Of a stretch of DNA of 64,000 nt, positions 52,996 to 61,896 are shown in pieces. Within the stretch, counting starts at the first letter, position 1; each line of letters begins with the position of its first letter. Location of the stretch: contig DVID01000047.1 of NCBI GenBank assembly GCA_018711625.1, forward strand, positions 39,297 through 103,296, read 5' to 3'. The DNA is from Candidatus Limicola stercorigallinarum. GTDB taxonomy: Bacteria > Actinomycetota > Coriobacteriia > Coriobacteriales > Coriobacteriaceae. Position numbers and translations under genes: made by a program. The notes under the pieces were generated by a model. It was not told the origin of the DNA. It did not search any database and was given only the letters and a program-made list of their open reading frames with translations.

Positions 52996-53739
52996 ATGGG
53001 TGCTCGTGCTTCTCAGATTGGCAGCGTTGTTCATAGCCTATTTCGTTTGAGTGAGAAACAAACGTTAGGGGAGGGGCGTCCTCTGAGTAGGTTTGTGGTG
53101 GGGGCATCTTTTGCTATCGTGCTGGCCGGCGCTGGTGCGTTGGCTGGCTGCAGCCAGGGGGGCGACGCATCGGGTTCGTCTCCCGCGCAGGTTGAGGCGG
53201 TGGACGAGGCAGAAAACGATACAACTGCGGAGGCGCAATCGCCCGCCGATGGGCCGCAAGCCGAGGAGACGCTTCCGCCGGATGCGTATGAGACCGCCGA
53301 GCGGGATCCTAAATTGGCCAACAAATATCATCATAGCGATGTGATGGATGACGGGCTTACTGCTGACGAAATCGCAAATAGCATGGGGTATGAGAGTTTG
53401 CTGATTGCGGTCAACAGCGAGGGGACCAAAGAGGTTGCCACAGGAATCCAGCTGGCTATTCAAGACATGGGCTACACTGCCAATAGCTCGTGGGAGATGA
53501 CCCCATCTTTCATCAACAAGGAAGAGAAGACCGCCTTGTTCACATCCTATGGATGGAGGCTGGATGAAACACGGCTCATCAGCATGAACGTGTTCACGTT
53601 TATCCAGGACGGCCTATTTCATTTTCAACTTAACATGATGGCTGATGGTTCCACGGATTATTTAGCAGAGTACGAGTACGACTCCGATACCGTTCCAACA
53701 CCTGAAGACGCGCTTCAGCTTTTGCAGGACAACTCATAG
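52996..53739 (+). CDS. Lipoprotein of unknown function
   Basis: Protein of 247 residues. A hydrophobic segment (FAIVLAGAGALAGC, lipobox LAGC near residue 53) is preceded by a long polar N-terminus, so the start is uncertain: ATG 52996 (GAAGGA before it) is chosen. After the lipid site comes an Asp/Glu/Ala-rich linker and a globular part with alternating strands. No family recognised. Located beside, but transcribed away from, the metal operon. Confidence 0.7.
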   Translation: MGARASQIGSVVHSLFRLSEKQTLGEGRPLSRFVVGASFAIVLAGAGALAGCSQGGDASGSSPAQVEAVDEAENDTTAEAQSPADGPQAEETLPPDAYETAERDPKLANKYHHSDVMDDGLTADEIANSMGYESLLIAVNSEGTKEVATGIQLAIQDMGYTANSSWEMTPSFINKEEKTALFTSYGWRLDETRLISMNVFTFIQDGLFHFQLNMMADGSTDYLAEYEYDSDTVPTPEDALQLLQDNS

Positions 53740-53947
53740 GAAGGCTTTGATTGGCGGCGTCCGAGTCTGCCGGGTGCGGGGCGCCTCGATCGGCGCCGCG
53801 TGGAAAGTGCTCCGGGCGGCTCGGGGCTATGGATTCCTGAGACCTCAGGGCCCCCGTGTTCCTCGTGCTTCGTTCGGCTACTATGGCAGGGTGTAGCAAT
53901 ACAACATGTGACAACCCTTATCGCAGCGAGAAACGGAGCCCAAACAC

Positions 53948-54853
53948 ATGATTATTGAGCAGCATGCCCTTTGGGGTGACGAGCCCACGCCGGAGCGTCC
54001 GGCAACCTATACCGCCTACCTGGCCGATCGCATTCCGGCGCAGGAGCAGAAGCTTTTCCCCGCCGTGGTGGTGTGCGGGGGCGGGGGCTTCACCCGTATT
54101 GCTGAGCACGAGCAGGAGCCCGTTGCCCTTGCCTTTATGAGTGCCGGCTATCAGGCTTTCGTGCTCAACTACGTTACGAGCTCCACGGGCGACGTTGCCT
54201 ACCCCAACCCCGAGCTTGATGTGGCGAAGATGGTGGCAACAGTGCGCGCCAACGCCGATGCGTGGCATATCGATCCGGCAAAGGTTGCCGTGGTGGGTTT
54301 CTCGGCCGGTGGCTTTGTGTGCGCCTCCCTTGCCACGCAGTGGAAAGATCGCGCGTTTGCTGCCCAAGTGGGGGATCGCCCTGAGCGCATTCGCCCCGAC
54401 GCGGTGGTGCTGGGCTACCCTTTGCTCGACTTGCGCGTGACGCGCGACGAGCAGCTGCGCGACCCCAGGATTGACCTGCGCGTGCCCAAAACGGGCGGCA
54501 AGACCGGTCGCGATCTGCTCAACGACTACCTTTCCATGGTGGCAGGCGGCGAGGCCACCGAGGAGCGTCTGGCCGAGATTTGCCCCACTACGCAGGTGAC
54601 GCGCGATTGTCCGCCCGTGTTTGTGTGGGGTACGGCGGACGATACGACCTGCCCCATCGCCCAGGTGCACGCGTTTGCCGCAGCACTTGCTGGCGCAGGC
54701 GTGTCGCACGAGGTGCATGTGTTCAGCGCGGGAGGCCACGGGCTTTCTGTGGCAAATGCAACCACCGAGGCACAGAACGCCGCAGAGCAAGCGGCAGTTC
54801 GTCCTTGGTTTGGCCTTGCGTGTGCATTCTTGGAGCGCGTGGGCGTTGCATAA
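53948..54853 (+). CDS. Alpha/beta hydrolase (acetyl-esterase-like)
   Basis: Cytoplasmic esterase-like hydrolase of 301 residues. The nucleophile elbow GFSAGG holds Ser119; the acid is in WGTADDTTC and His in SAGGHGLS. An oxyanion motif CGGGGF near residue 44 resembles the HGGG of the BD-FAE/acetyl xylan esterase group. GGAG precedes the ATG. The next gene is a GH13 enzyme 87 bases on, so a role in polysaccharide or oligosaccharide deacetylation is possible, but this is inference. Confidence 0.82.
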   Translation: MIIEQHALWGDEPTPERPATYTAYLADRIPAQEQKLFPAVVVCGGGGFTRIAEHEQEPVALAFMSAGYQAFVLNYVTSSTGDVAYPNPELDVAKMVATVRANADAWHIDPAKVAVVGFSAGGFVCASLATQWKDRAFAAQVGDRPERIRPDAVVLGYPLLDLRVTRDEQLRDPRIDLRVPKTGGKTGRDLLNDYLSMVAGGEATEERLAEICPTTQVTRDCPPVFVWGTADDTTCPIAQVHAFAAALAGAGVSHEVHVFSAGGHGLSVANATTEAQNAAEQAAVRPWFGLACAFLERVGVA

Positions 54854-54940
54854 CGTGTGCTGGCCGCGGCGGCCGATAGCGCACGGCAATGCGCGGCGGT
54901 ATACTGAGCATATAGACAAAGCGTCAACAAGGAGGACGCC

Positions 54941-56437
54941 ATGTGGGCCTATCAAAGCGTGTTCTATCAGATCTATCCCATTGGGTTTTGCGACGCGCCG
55001 CATCATAACGATGGGGTGTTGGCGCATCGCATCACCAAGATTGCCGAATGGGCGCCTTATCTGCATCAGCTGGGGGTAGGCGCGGTGCTGCTCAACCCGG
55101 TGTTCGAATCGACCATGCATGGCTATGACACGCGCGACCTCACCACCCTCGATTGTCGTCTGGGCACCAATGAGGACCTGGCTCAGGTGGTTGCCACCTT
55201 GCACGAGCAAGGTATTCGCGTGGTGTTGGACGCGGTCTTCAACCATGTGGGGCGCGAGTTCTGGGCGTTTAGGGATGTTCAGGAGCGCCGCTGGGACTCG
55301 CCCTACAAAGACTGGTTCTACCTCAACTTTGATGGCAATTCAGCCTATAACGACGGTTTTTGGTACGAAGGTTGGGAGGGTCATTTCGACCTGGTCAAGC
55401 TCAACCTGCAAAACCCTGCTGTGGCTGACTACCTGCTTGAGGTCGTGCGCACCTGGCGTGCGGAGTTTGGCATCGACGGCCTTCGGCTTGACGTTGCCTA
55501 CTCGCTTGATCGCGGCTTTATGCGCCGTTTGCGCGAGCTTGCGAACGAGCTTTCGTATGCAGGCGGCTCCGGCAAAGAGTTTGTGCTCATTGGCGAGACC
55601 CTCCATGGCGATTATTCGCAGCTTGTGAACGACGACATGCTGCACTCCTGCACCAACTACGAGTGCTACAAGGGGCTCTATTCGAGCTTCAACTCGCAGA
55701 ACATGTTCGAGATCGCCCATTCGCTCCATCGTCAGTTTGGCGGCGATCCCTGGTGTATTTACCGGGGGCTTCATCTGTTGAGCTTTGCCGATAACCACGA
55801 TGTGACGCGCCTGGCGGGCATTCTTACCGACTCCTCCTGCGTGCGCCCTGCCTACGGCGTGCTCTTCGGCATGCCGGGGATTCCGTGCCTTTATTACGGA
55901 AGCGAATGGGGACAGACGGGTGTGAAGGGTGCGCACGACGACTGGGATCTGCGTCCCTCGTTTGACGCGCCACATCCCAACGAGCTCACGCAGTATCTTG
56001 CCGCCCTCACGTATGCGCGCACGAAGGGCGCAGGCGCGCGAGCGCTGAGCTTTGGTGCGTATCGCAATGTGGTGATTCAGAACAAACAGCTGCTCTTTGA
56101 GCGCGCGGTTGAGGCAGCAGGCGATGCACCGGCGGCTCGTGTGCTGGTGGCGGTGAATGCCGTGGGAGAGCCCTACACGTTCCACGCGGACGAACTGCGG
56201 GGCACCTTCCGCGACCTTATTGCCGAGGCAACGGAGGAAGCGAAAGCCGACAAAGCCGCACAGCTTCGGTGCGAGAGCGCCGAAGAGGGTGCATCGGCAG
56301 ATACTGCGAGCGCGGAGGGAGCTGCGGCGGCGGTCTCTGCTGTTGGCGATGTTGCATCTGTGGAGCCCGCGGCCGTTGAGCTTGATGGGGCGCTTGGGCT
56401 TGCACCCTACGAGGTGCGTTACCTGTTGGCGTGCTAG
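54941..56437 (+). CDS. GH13 alpha-amylase-family glycosidase
   Basis: Intracellular glycosidase of 498 residues without a signal peptide. GH13 regions: DAVFNH (region I), DGLRLDVA with nucleophile Asp184, IGET with general acid Glu219, and FADNHD with the transition-state Asp near 284. This order and the absence of an N-terminal carbohydrate module resemble maltodextrin glucosidase/cyclomaltodextrinase-type enzymes. Residues about 425-485 form an Ala/Glu-rich extension not usual for the family. AAGGAGG precedes the ATG. A -10-like TATACT lies at 54900. Confidence 0.88.
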   Translation: MWAYQSVFYQIYPIGFCDAPHHNDGVLAHRITKIAEWAPYLHQLGVGAVLLNPVFESTMHGYDTRDLTTLDCRLGTNEDLAQVVATLHEQGIRVVLDAVFNHVGREFWAFRDVQERRWDSPYKDWFYLNFDGNSAYNDGFWYEGWEGHFDLVKLNLQNPAVADYLLEVVRTWRAEFGIDGLRLDVAYSLDRGFMRRLRELANELSYAGGSGKEFVLIGETLHGDYSQLVNDDMLHSCTNYECYKGLYSSFNSQNMFEIAHSLHRQFGGDPWCIYRGLHLLSFADNHDVTRLAGILTDSSCVRPAYGVLFGMPGIPCLYYGSEWGQTGVKGAHDDWDLRPSFDAPHPNELTQYLAALTYARTKGAGARALSFGAYRNVVIQNKQLLFERAVEAAGDAPAARVLVAVNAVGEPYTFHADELRGTFRDLIAEATEEAKADKAAQLRCESAEEGASADTASAEGAAAAVSAVGDVASVEPAAVELDGALGLAPYEVRYLLAC

Positions 56438-56483
56438 AGGGCATGGAGCTGCAGAGAGCGGCATAACGCAGCGTACAAGGTTT

Positions 56484-56524
56484 GCGATGGGCGCCGGGGT
56501 GCATGGCACACCGGCGCCCATCGC
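56484..56524. terminator. Bidirectional terminator after GH13 gene
   Basis: Perfect 14-bp stem, arms 56484-56497 and 56511-56524, between convergent genes. Confidence 0.75.
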
Positions 56525-56543
56525 TCATTGAGCAGCTTGTTTA

Positions 56544-57026
56544 CTACCGGGCAGCTTGCACAAACCAGAGAAGCTTCTCGGGGTCGGCCTCATTGGTGTC
56601 GCCGAGGGCGATGGCCGCAGCCGCTCCGGGCTTGAACTTGAGCTTCACGCTGGTGAGAGCAGCGGTGAGGCCGTTTACAAAGGGCACGTGCCCCACAGCG
56701 ATGATGGTGCTCGCGTCTGATGCGCGCACCTTCTCCATAAACGCGGTGGGGTTTTGCTCCCAGAGCTCGTCGCAGGTGATGATGGGGCGCTCGCCGATCG
56801 CCTCGGCAACGGTCTGCGCGGTTTGGACGGCGCGCACCGCCGGGCTCGCCCACAGAGCCGCGGTCTCACGTTCGTGCTGGCTGAGCAGGGAAAACGTGCG
56901 CGCCACGCCGGAAGGTGAGCGCAGGGCGGCAAGGCCTTGGCTGGTGAGCGTGCGCTCTTGGTCGGTCTGTCCCTCCTGGGCCTTTTCGGCGTTGCCGTGA
57001 CGCATGAGAATAAGCGTATGTGCCAT
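56544..57026 (-). CDS. sixA: SixA-like phosphohistidine phosphatase
   Basis: Histidine phosphatase of 160 residues. The catalytic RHG motif is in LILMRHGNAE near residue 9 and the second His in VGHVPF near 119. Length matches SixA (about 160). In E. coli it removes phosphate from ArcB/PTS-related histidines; here the partner is unknown. ATG 57026 follows GAGAGGAG. Confidence 0.88.
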   Translation of the reverse strand: MAHTLILMRHGNAEKAQEGQTDQERTLTSQGLAALRSPSGVARTFSLLSQHERETAALWASPAVRAVQTAQTVAEAIGERPIITCDELWEQNPTAFMEKVRASDASTIIAVGHVPFVNGLTAALTSVKLKFKPGAAAAIALGDTNEADPEKLLWFVQAAR

Positions 57027-57341
57027 GGAAGCTCCTCTCTTGTGCTGCCCGCATGCCGGTTGAGCGGTGCTTCTGGCACCTTGCTGCGATCTCGCGCTTG
57101 TAGTCGTGTTTAGGGCGGCTCGTGAGTGGCGTATGCCGGACGTGCAGGCGATGCCCACCGGCTTTCTGCGGGCGTACCGATACTTCGATTGTAGCGACGG
57201 GCTGCCGCATGCGCGGCACGACTTTGCCGCAAAAGCAGAGCGTGGTGCTGCTACGATGGGGCAGGGTACGGGGCGCTGCCAGGAGTTGGCGTGGACGCCT
57301 GTGGCCGATAGCCTTGAGGCGCGAGCAGGGGAGTGGATACC

Positions 57342-58340
57342 ATGGAGATGCGTGAGCTCTTTGAGCCGGTGGCAATTGGTCGTGCGGGGCGTGCTGTCCT
57401 GGCGCCCAACCACCTGGTGCGTTCGGCAACCTATGAGGGAAAAGCCGATAGTTCGGGCGCTCCCACCGAAGCTATCACAAACCTTTACTGCGCGCTGGCC
57501 GACGGCGGCGTTGGTACCGTTATCACAAGCTACACGCGCATTGCCCCCTATGACCAGCCCGCATCGAGTCAGATGGTCATGTATGACGATGCTTTGATTC
57601 CCGCATTTCGCGCAATGGTGGACGAGGTGCATGCCCACGGTGCGTGCGTGGTGGCGCAACTCGCCCACGGCAGCTCCAACCGCCAGGCGCATCCCGATGC
57701 GGCTCGCATCTTGGGGCCTTCTGCCATGGAGCATCCCACCTCGGGCTTGCGTTCCGAAGCACTCACCGATGATGACCTTCGTGCGGTGCCTGAGCTGTTT
57801 GCCGCGGCCGCGCGGCGTGCACAGGAGGCGGGCTTTGACGGCGTGCAGCTGCATTGCGCACATGGGTATCTGCTGGCCCAGTGCATCTCGCCGCTCTTTA
57901 ACCACCGCACCGATGCGTATGGTGGTACGTGGGAGAATCGCGTGCGGTTGGTGCGCGAGGTGTATACCGCAGTGCGTGCAGCCGTGGGCGAGGATTATCC
58001 TGTGTGGATCAAGATGAACTCCACCGATGAGGTACCGGGCGGCCTTACGCGTGATGACTTTTTGTCCATGGCAAGCGTGCTTGCTGCCGACGGCATTGAT
58101 GCGATAGAGGTTTCGGGCGAGCGGTGGTCCGATCATGGTGCGGACGAGCGTGCCTACTATGCTGAGGCCGCCGAGGAGCTTGCCCAGCGCATCGATATCC
58201 CGGTGATTTTGACCGGCGGCATCCGTGATCTTGCCGATGTGGAGCCGCTCGTGAAGGCGGGGCATGTGAACCTCTTTGGGTTCGCGCGCCCGCTTATGAA
58301 AGACACCTCCTACGTGGAGCATCTGCGCGCAGAGCTGTAA
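57342..58340 (+). CDS. NADH:flavin oxidoreductase (Old Yellow Enzyme family)
   Basis: FMN-binding TIM-barrel oxidoreductase of 332 residues. Early RSATYEGKAD, QLAHGSSNRQ, and CAHGYLLAQCISPLFNHR followed by DAYGGTWENR are characteristic of the family. It lacks the extra iron-sulfur and NADH-binding domains of the longer 2,4-dienoyl-CoA reductase type. ATG 57342 follows GGGGAG; GTG 57333 is too near. The substrate (an enone or a similar electron-poor compound) cannot be told. A strong terminator follows. Confidence 0.88.
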   Translation: MEMRELFEPVAIGRAGRAVLAPNHLVRSATYEGKADSSGAPTEAITNLYCALADGGVGTVITSYTRIAPYDQPASSQMVMYDDALIPAFRAMVDEVHAHGACVVAQLAHGSSNRQAHPDAARILGPSAMEHPTSGLRSEALTDDDLRAVPELFAAAARRAQEAGFDGVQLHCAHGYLLAQCISPLFNHRTDAYGGTWENRVRLVREVYTAVRAAVGEDYPVWIKMNSTDEVPGGLTRDDFLSMASVLAADGIDAIEVSGERWSDHGADERAYYAEAAEELAQRIDIPVILTGGIRDLADVEPLVKAGHVNLFGFARPLMKDTSYVEHLRAEL

Positions 58341-58363
58341 TCGAGAGGTCGGACGTAATGTGT

Positions 58364-58402
58364 CGGACGGGGCGCGCCGAGCGGGGCGCGCCCCGTCCGT
58401 TT
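58364..58402 (+). terminator. Terminator after OYE-family gene
   Basis: Perfect 15-bp stem (58364-58378 with 58385-58399), loop GAGCGG, then TTTG. The remaining 440 bases before nrdD hold the NrdR-like box only. Confidence 0.8.
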
Positions 58403-58700
58403 GTAACGTGCTGACAGAACATGTTGACGGTACGCGCCGATCTGTTAAGCGCCTTTGTTGCGTGCCATGTTTGTAGTTTGCGGCGCGACGCACAACATCT
58501 TGGTCAAGCGTTCTTTTGAACCGTTTTTATACCGTTCGCCGATACGATTCGTGGGCGACCTGTGGGGATTGACCGCCCTCCACAAATATGCGCATGCCAC
58601 TTCTGCGCAGGTGGGACGGCTGCGGAAAAATATGCCTTCCCCAACTGTTGAAGCGCAGAGAATGTGACACGAAATAGACCAATTATGTTGACCTGCATAA

Positions 58701-58716
58701 ACACAATATGTAGTGG
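58701..58716 (+). promoter_or_regulatory. NrdR box upstream of nrdD
   Basis: ACACAATATGTAGTGG matches 14 of 16 positions of the NrdR consensus as I recall it. It overlaps the region downstream of a -35-like TTGACC (58688-58693). NrdR boxes normally come in pairs; a degenerate partner could be 58667-58682. No nrdR gene is in the window. Confidence 0.6.
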
Positions 58717-58843
58717 TACGTTAAACAGAATTTACAGGATGTGGTGAGCATTCTGCCGGTATAGTTAGGTTCCGGCAACCAGGTTCTACCTCGCTGCGCG
58801 CCCGCGCAGCGAGGTATGTGATTAATTCGAAAAGGATGCACGT

Positions 58844-61066
58844 ATGAAAATCATCAAGCGCAGCGGTGTCGAAGTTGCGTTCGACATCACCAAGATTGAG
58901 AACGCAATTAAGGCGGCGAACCTCGATGTTGAAGAGGCAGACCGTCTTTCTGAGCGCCAGGTGATTTATGCGTCGCAAAACGTTGCCGATGCTTGCGAGA
59001 ACGCTGGCCATACCGTTTCGGTGGAAGAGATTCAGGACCTCGTTGAGGACGAGCTCATGAAGCTCGACAAGTTTGAGGTGGCGCGCAAGTACATCATCTA
59101 CCGCTATGTGCAGAGCCTGAAACGTCAGAAGAACACCACCGACGACAAGATCCTCTCGCTCATTGAGTGCAATAACGAAGAGGTTAAGCAGGAGAACTCC
59201 AACAAGAATCCCACCGTCAACTCGGTGCAGCGCGATTACATGGCGGGCGAGGTGTCTAAAGACCTCACCCAACGTGTGCTGCTGCCGGCCGACGTGGTGG
59301 CTGCGCACAACGAGGGCCTCATCCACTTCCACGATTCCGACTACTTTGCGCAGCACATGCACAACTGCTGCCTCGTGAACCTTGAGGACATGCTGCAGAA
59401 CGGCACCGTGATCTCGGGCACCATGATCGAGCGTCCGCACAGCTTCTCGACCGCCTGCAACATTGCCACGCAGATTATCGCTCAGGTTGCATCGAGCCAG
59501 TATGGTGGCCAGTCCATCTCGCTTACGCACCTGGCTCCCTTTGTGGACGTCTCGCGTCAGAAGATTCGCGGCCAGGTGGAGCTGGAGCTTGCGGAACTGG
59601 GAGTAAGCGCGCCTGAGGACAAGGTTGCCGCCGTGGTGGAGGAGCGCCTGCGCGACGAGATCCGTCGTGGCGTGCAGACCATCCAGTATCAGGTGGTTAC
59701 CCTTATGACCACCAACGGCCAGGCGCCCTTCGTGACGGTGTTCATGTATCTGGGCGAGGCGCGCTCCGAGGCGGAGAAGCACGACTTGGCGATGATCATC
59801 GAGGAGACGCTCCGCCAGCGCTATGAGGGCGTGAAGAACGAGGCCGGCGTGTGGATCACCCCTGCCTTCCCCAAGCTTATCTACGTGCTCGATGAGGAGA
59901 ACGTTCGCGAGGGCAGCCCGTACTTCTACCTCACCCAGCTTGCCGCCAAGTGCACTGCCAAGCGCATGGTGCCCGACTACATCTCGGCCAAGAAGATGCG
60001 CGAGCTCAAGCTTTCCCGTGGCGAGCAGCCGGGTGAGGGCGACGTGTACACCTGCATGGGATGCCGCAGCTTCTTGACGCCCGACCGCTCGGGCAACGGT
60101 TACGACAACGTGGCACGCGCCAAGAACTACGTGGCCGACAAGCCCAAGTACTATGGCCGCTTCAATCAGGGTGTGGTTACCATCAACCTGCCCGATGTGG
60201 CGCTTTCGTCGCGTGGTAACACGGACAAATTCTGGGAGATTTTTGACGAGCGCCTGGAACTTTGCCACAAGGCCCTGCGTTGCCGTCACGATCGCCTCAA
60301 GGGCACGCTTTCGGATGCGGCGCCTATCCTTTGGCAGTACGGTGCGCTGGCACGCCTCGACAAGGGCGAGACCATTGACAAGCTGCTCTATGGTGGCTAC
60401 TCCACCATCTCGCTCGGTTACGCCGGTCTGTATGAGTGCGTGAAGTACATGACGGGTGCCAGCCATACCGACCCCAAGGGCACGCCGTTTGCGCTTCAGG
60501 TGATGCAGCACATGAACGACAAATGCGCGGAGTGGAAGGCCGCAGAGGACATCGATTACTCGCTCTACGGCACGCCGCTGGAGTCCACCACCTATAAGTT
60601 TGCCAAGTGCCTGCAACGCCGCTTTGGCATCATCCCTGGTGTTACCGACAAGGGCTACATCACCAATAGCTATCACGTGCACGTGACGGAGCAGATTGAC
60701 GCCTTTGACAAGCTCCAGTTTGAGAGCGAGTTCCAGGCGCTTTCTCCCGGCGGCGCTATCTCCTACGTTGAGGTGCCCAACATGCAGGACAACCTCAAGG
60801 CCGTCATTCGTGTGATGCAGTACATCTACGAGAACATCATGTACGCCGAGCTCAACACCAAGAGCGATTACTGCCAGGTATGCGGCTACGACGGCGAGAT
60901 CAAGATCGTGGAGGACGACGGCAAGCTGGTGTGGGAGTGCCCCAACTGCGGTAACCGCGACCAGGAGAAGCTCAACGTGGCGCGCCGCACGTGCGGCTAC
61001 ATTGGTACGCAGTTCTGGAACCAGGGCCGTACCGAAGAGATCCGCGACCGCGTGCTGCATCTGTAG
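58844..61066 (+). CDS. nrdD: Anaerobic ribonucleoside-triphosphate reductase
   Basis: Class III ribonucleotide reductase, 740 residues, makes dNTPs under anaerobiosis. An N-terminal ATP-cone (1-95, MKIIKRSG...FDITKIENAI) is followed by the ten-stranded barrel. Near the C-terminus four cysteines (CQVC and CPNC, about 676-704) form the zinc site, and the glycyl radical is Gly718 in RTCGYIG. A clear ATG follows AAAAGGA. The activase nrdG lies further on, separated by a hairpin and a toxin-antitoxin pair. Confidence 0.97.
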   Translation: MKIIKRSGVEVAFDITKIENAIKAANLDVEEADRLSERQVIYASQNVADACENAGHTVSVEEIQDLVEDELMKLDKFEVARKYIIYRYVQSLKRQKNTTDDKILSLIECNNEEVKQENSNKNPTVNSVQRDYMAGEVSKDLTQRVLLPADVVAAHNEGLIHFHDSDYFAQHMHNCCLVNLEDMLQNGTVISGTMIERPHSFSTACNIATQIIAQVASSQYGGQSISLTHLAPFVDVSRQKIRGQVELELAELGVSAPEDKVAAVVEERLRDEIRRGVQTIQYQVVTLMTTNGQAPFVTVFMYLGEARSEAEKHDLAMIIEETLRQRYEGVKNEAGVWITPAFPKLIYVLDEENVREGSPYFYLTQLAAKCTAKRMVPDYISAKKMRELKLSRGEQPGEGDVYTCMGCRSFLTPDRSGNGYDNVARAKNYVADKPKYYGRFNQGVVTINLPDVALSSRGNTDKFWEIFDERLELCHKALRCRHDRLKGTLSDAAPILWQYGALARLDKGETIDKLLYGGYSTISLGYAGLYECVKYMTGASHTDPKGTPFALQVMQHMNDKCAEWKAAEDIDYSLYGTPLESTTYKFAKCLQRRFGIIPGVTDKGYITNSYHVHVTEQIDAFDKLQFESEFQALSPGGAISYVEVPNMQDNLKAVIRVMQYIYENIMYAELNTKSDYCQVCGYDGEIKIVEDDGKLVWECPNCGNRDQEKLNVARRTCGYIGTQFWNQGRTEEIRDRVLHL

Positions 61067-61076
61067 CGGTATTGGG

Positions 61077-61157
61077 GTGGAGCCCCCGGTCATATCATCT
61101 CGTGCTCAAACAGCGCTGCGCGAACTGCGCGCGAGACGATATGACCGGGGGCTCCAC
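61077..61157. repeat. Large hairpin with 26-bp stem after nrdD
   Basis: Arms 61077-61102 and 61132-61157 match at 25 of 26 positions; the 29-base loop can itself fold (GCGC...GCGC). Followed by TTTATC. Far longer than a usual terminator. Confidence 0.75.
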
Positions 61158-61236
61158 TTTATCTCTACCATGGCAGCGCAAGCTGTTGTCTGCATGCCCT
61201 GCGGGTTCTGTTTCCACCTGAGCTTTTCAATTATGT

Positions 61237-61261
61237 GTTCATGTTGTACCACAACATGAAC
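61237..61261. promoter_or_regulatory. Palindromic operator upstream of toxin-antitoxin genes
   Basis: Perfect 11-bp inverted repeat GTTCATGTTGT-ACC-ACAACATGAAC next to a -10-like TATATT (61262-61267). Typical of autoregulated antitoxin promoters. Confidence 0.7.
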
Positions 61262-61312
61262 TATATTAGGTACATGATATGGAGCTTAATTGGGATGAAC
61301 GGAGTGATGAGC

Positions 61313-61606
61313 ATGTCGACGCCCATTTTTTCATCGGCGGCGCTCAAAACGCGCCAGCGCGAGGTGAAGGAAGTCGCGCGCAGGCAGGTTGTCCATATCA
61401 CCGAGAATGGTAACGCGGCGTTTGTTCTCATGAGTGAGGACATGTATGACCAGAAGCTTAGAGAGGCGGCAGAATGTGCGGCGTATGAGGCACGCATGGC
61501 GTTGACGATTGAACGAGCCCGTGCCGATATCGATGCAGGCCGTTTTGTTGAGGGAACGACGGAAGCGCTGGCGGAGATTGAGCGGCGGGCGCAGTGCCAT
61601 GGCTAA
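61313..61606 (+). CDS. Type II antitoxin, Phd/YefM-like
   Basis: Antitoxin of 97 residues. The N-terminal part resembles Phd/YefM DNA-binding antitoxins (STPIFSSAALKTRQREVKEVARRQVVHI, with a GNAAFVLMSEDMY segment typical of the family), and the C-terminal tail is helical and charged, as expected for the toxin-binding part. GGAG lies eight bases before ATG 61313, preferred over 61307. It overlaps the toxin gene by eight bases, and a palindrome lies upstream. Confidence 0.8.
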   Translation: MSTPIFSSAALKTRQREVKEVARRQVVHITENGNAAFVLMSEDMYDQKLREAAECAAYEARMALTIERARADIDAGRFVEGTTEALAEIERRAQCHG

Positions 61607-61868
61607 GATAATCTATGCCGAAGAGCTTCTCGATGATGCCGCGGCGATATGGTCTTCGTCGGTACAAAGACATCTCGTAAAGGCTTTGCAGGCAATCGAG
61701 GCATTTCCCGAGCTGGGGTCTGCTAATATTCCCGAGTCCATTCGCGAGCGCTATGGCGCGAGGGTGCGCAAGATGGCGATTCGCCCCTTCGACCTCGTTT
61801 ATGAATATGATAGCGAGGCGGACGTCGTGCTGGTGTATGGCCTTGTGCCGTTTCGTCAAGCGCGGTAA
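61599..61868 (+). CDS. Type II toxin of the RelE/ParE superfamily
   Basis: Toxin of 89 residues. The overall layout (an N-terminal helical hairpin followed by strands with RKMAIRPFDLVYEYDSEADVVLVYGLVPFRQ) fits the RelE/ParE fold; the closing H/R-rich pattern is typical. Whether it cuts mRNA (RelE-like) or poisons gyrase (ParE-like) cannot be told. Co-translated with the antitoxin, which starts 286 bases upstream. Confidence 0.8.
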   Translation: MAKIIYAEELLDDAAAIWSSSVQRHLVKALQAIEAFPELGSANIPESIRERYGARVRKMAIRPFDLVYEYDSEADVVLVYGLVPFRQAR

Positions 61869-61896
61869 CGCCGCGAGAGCAGGAATAGGACCATCC

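Noticed and set aside
57067..57597. Open frame overlapping the start of the OYE-family gene
   Set aside because: Overlaps the OYE gene by more than 250 bases in another frame and has no recognisable domain.
58667..58682. Second NrdR box
   Set aside because: Matches only about 9 of 16 consensus positions and is 34 rather than 31-32 bases from the strong box; mentioned but not called.
58721..61093. 790-codon open frame antisense to nrdD
   Set aside because: Follows nrdD codon bias; no motif seen.
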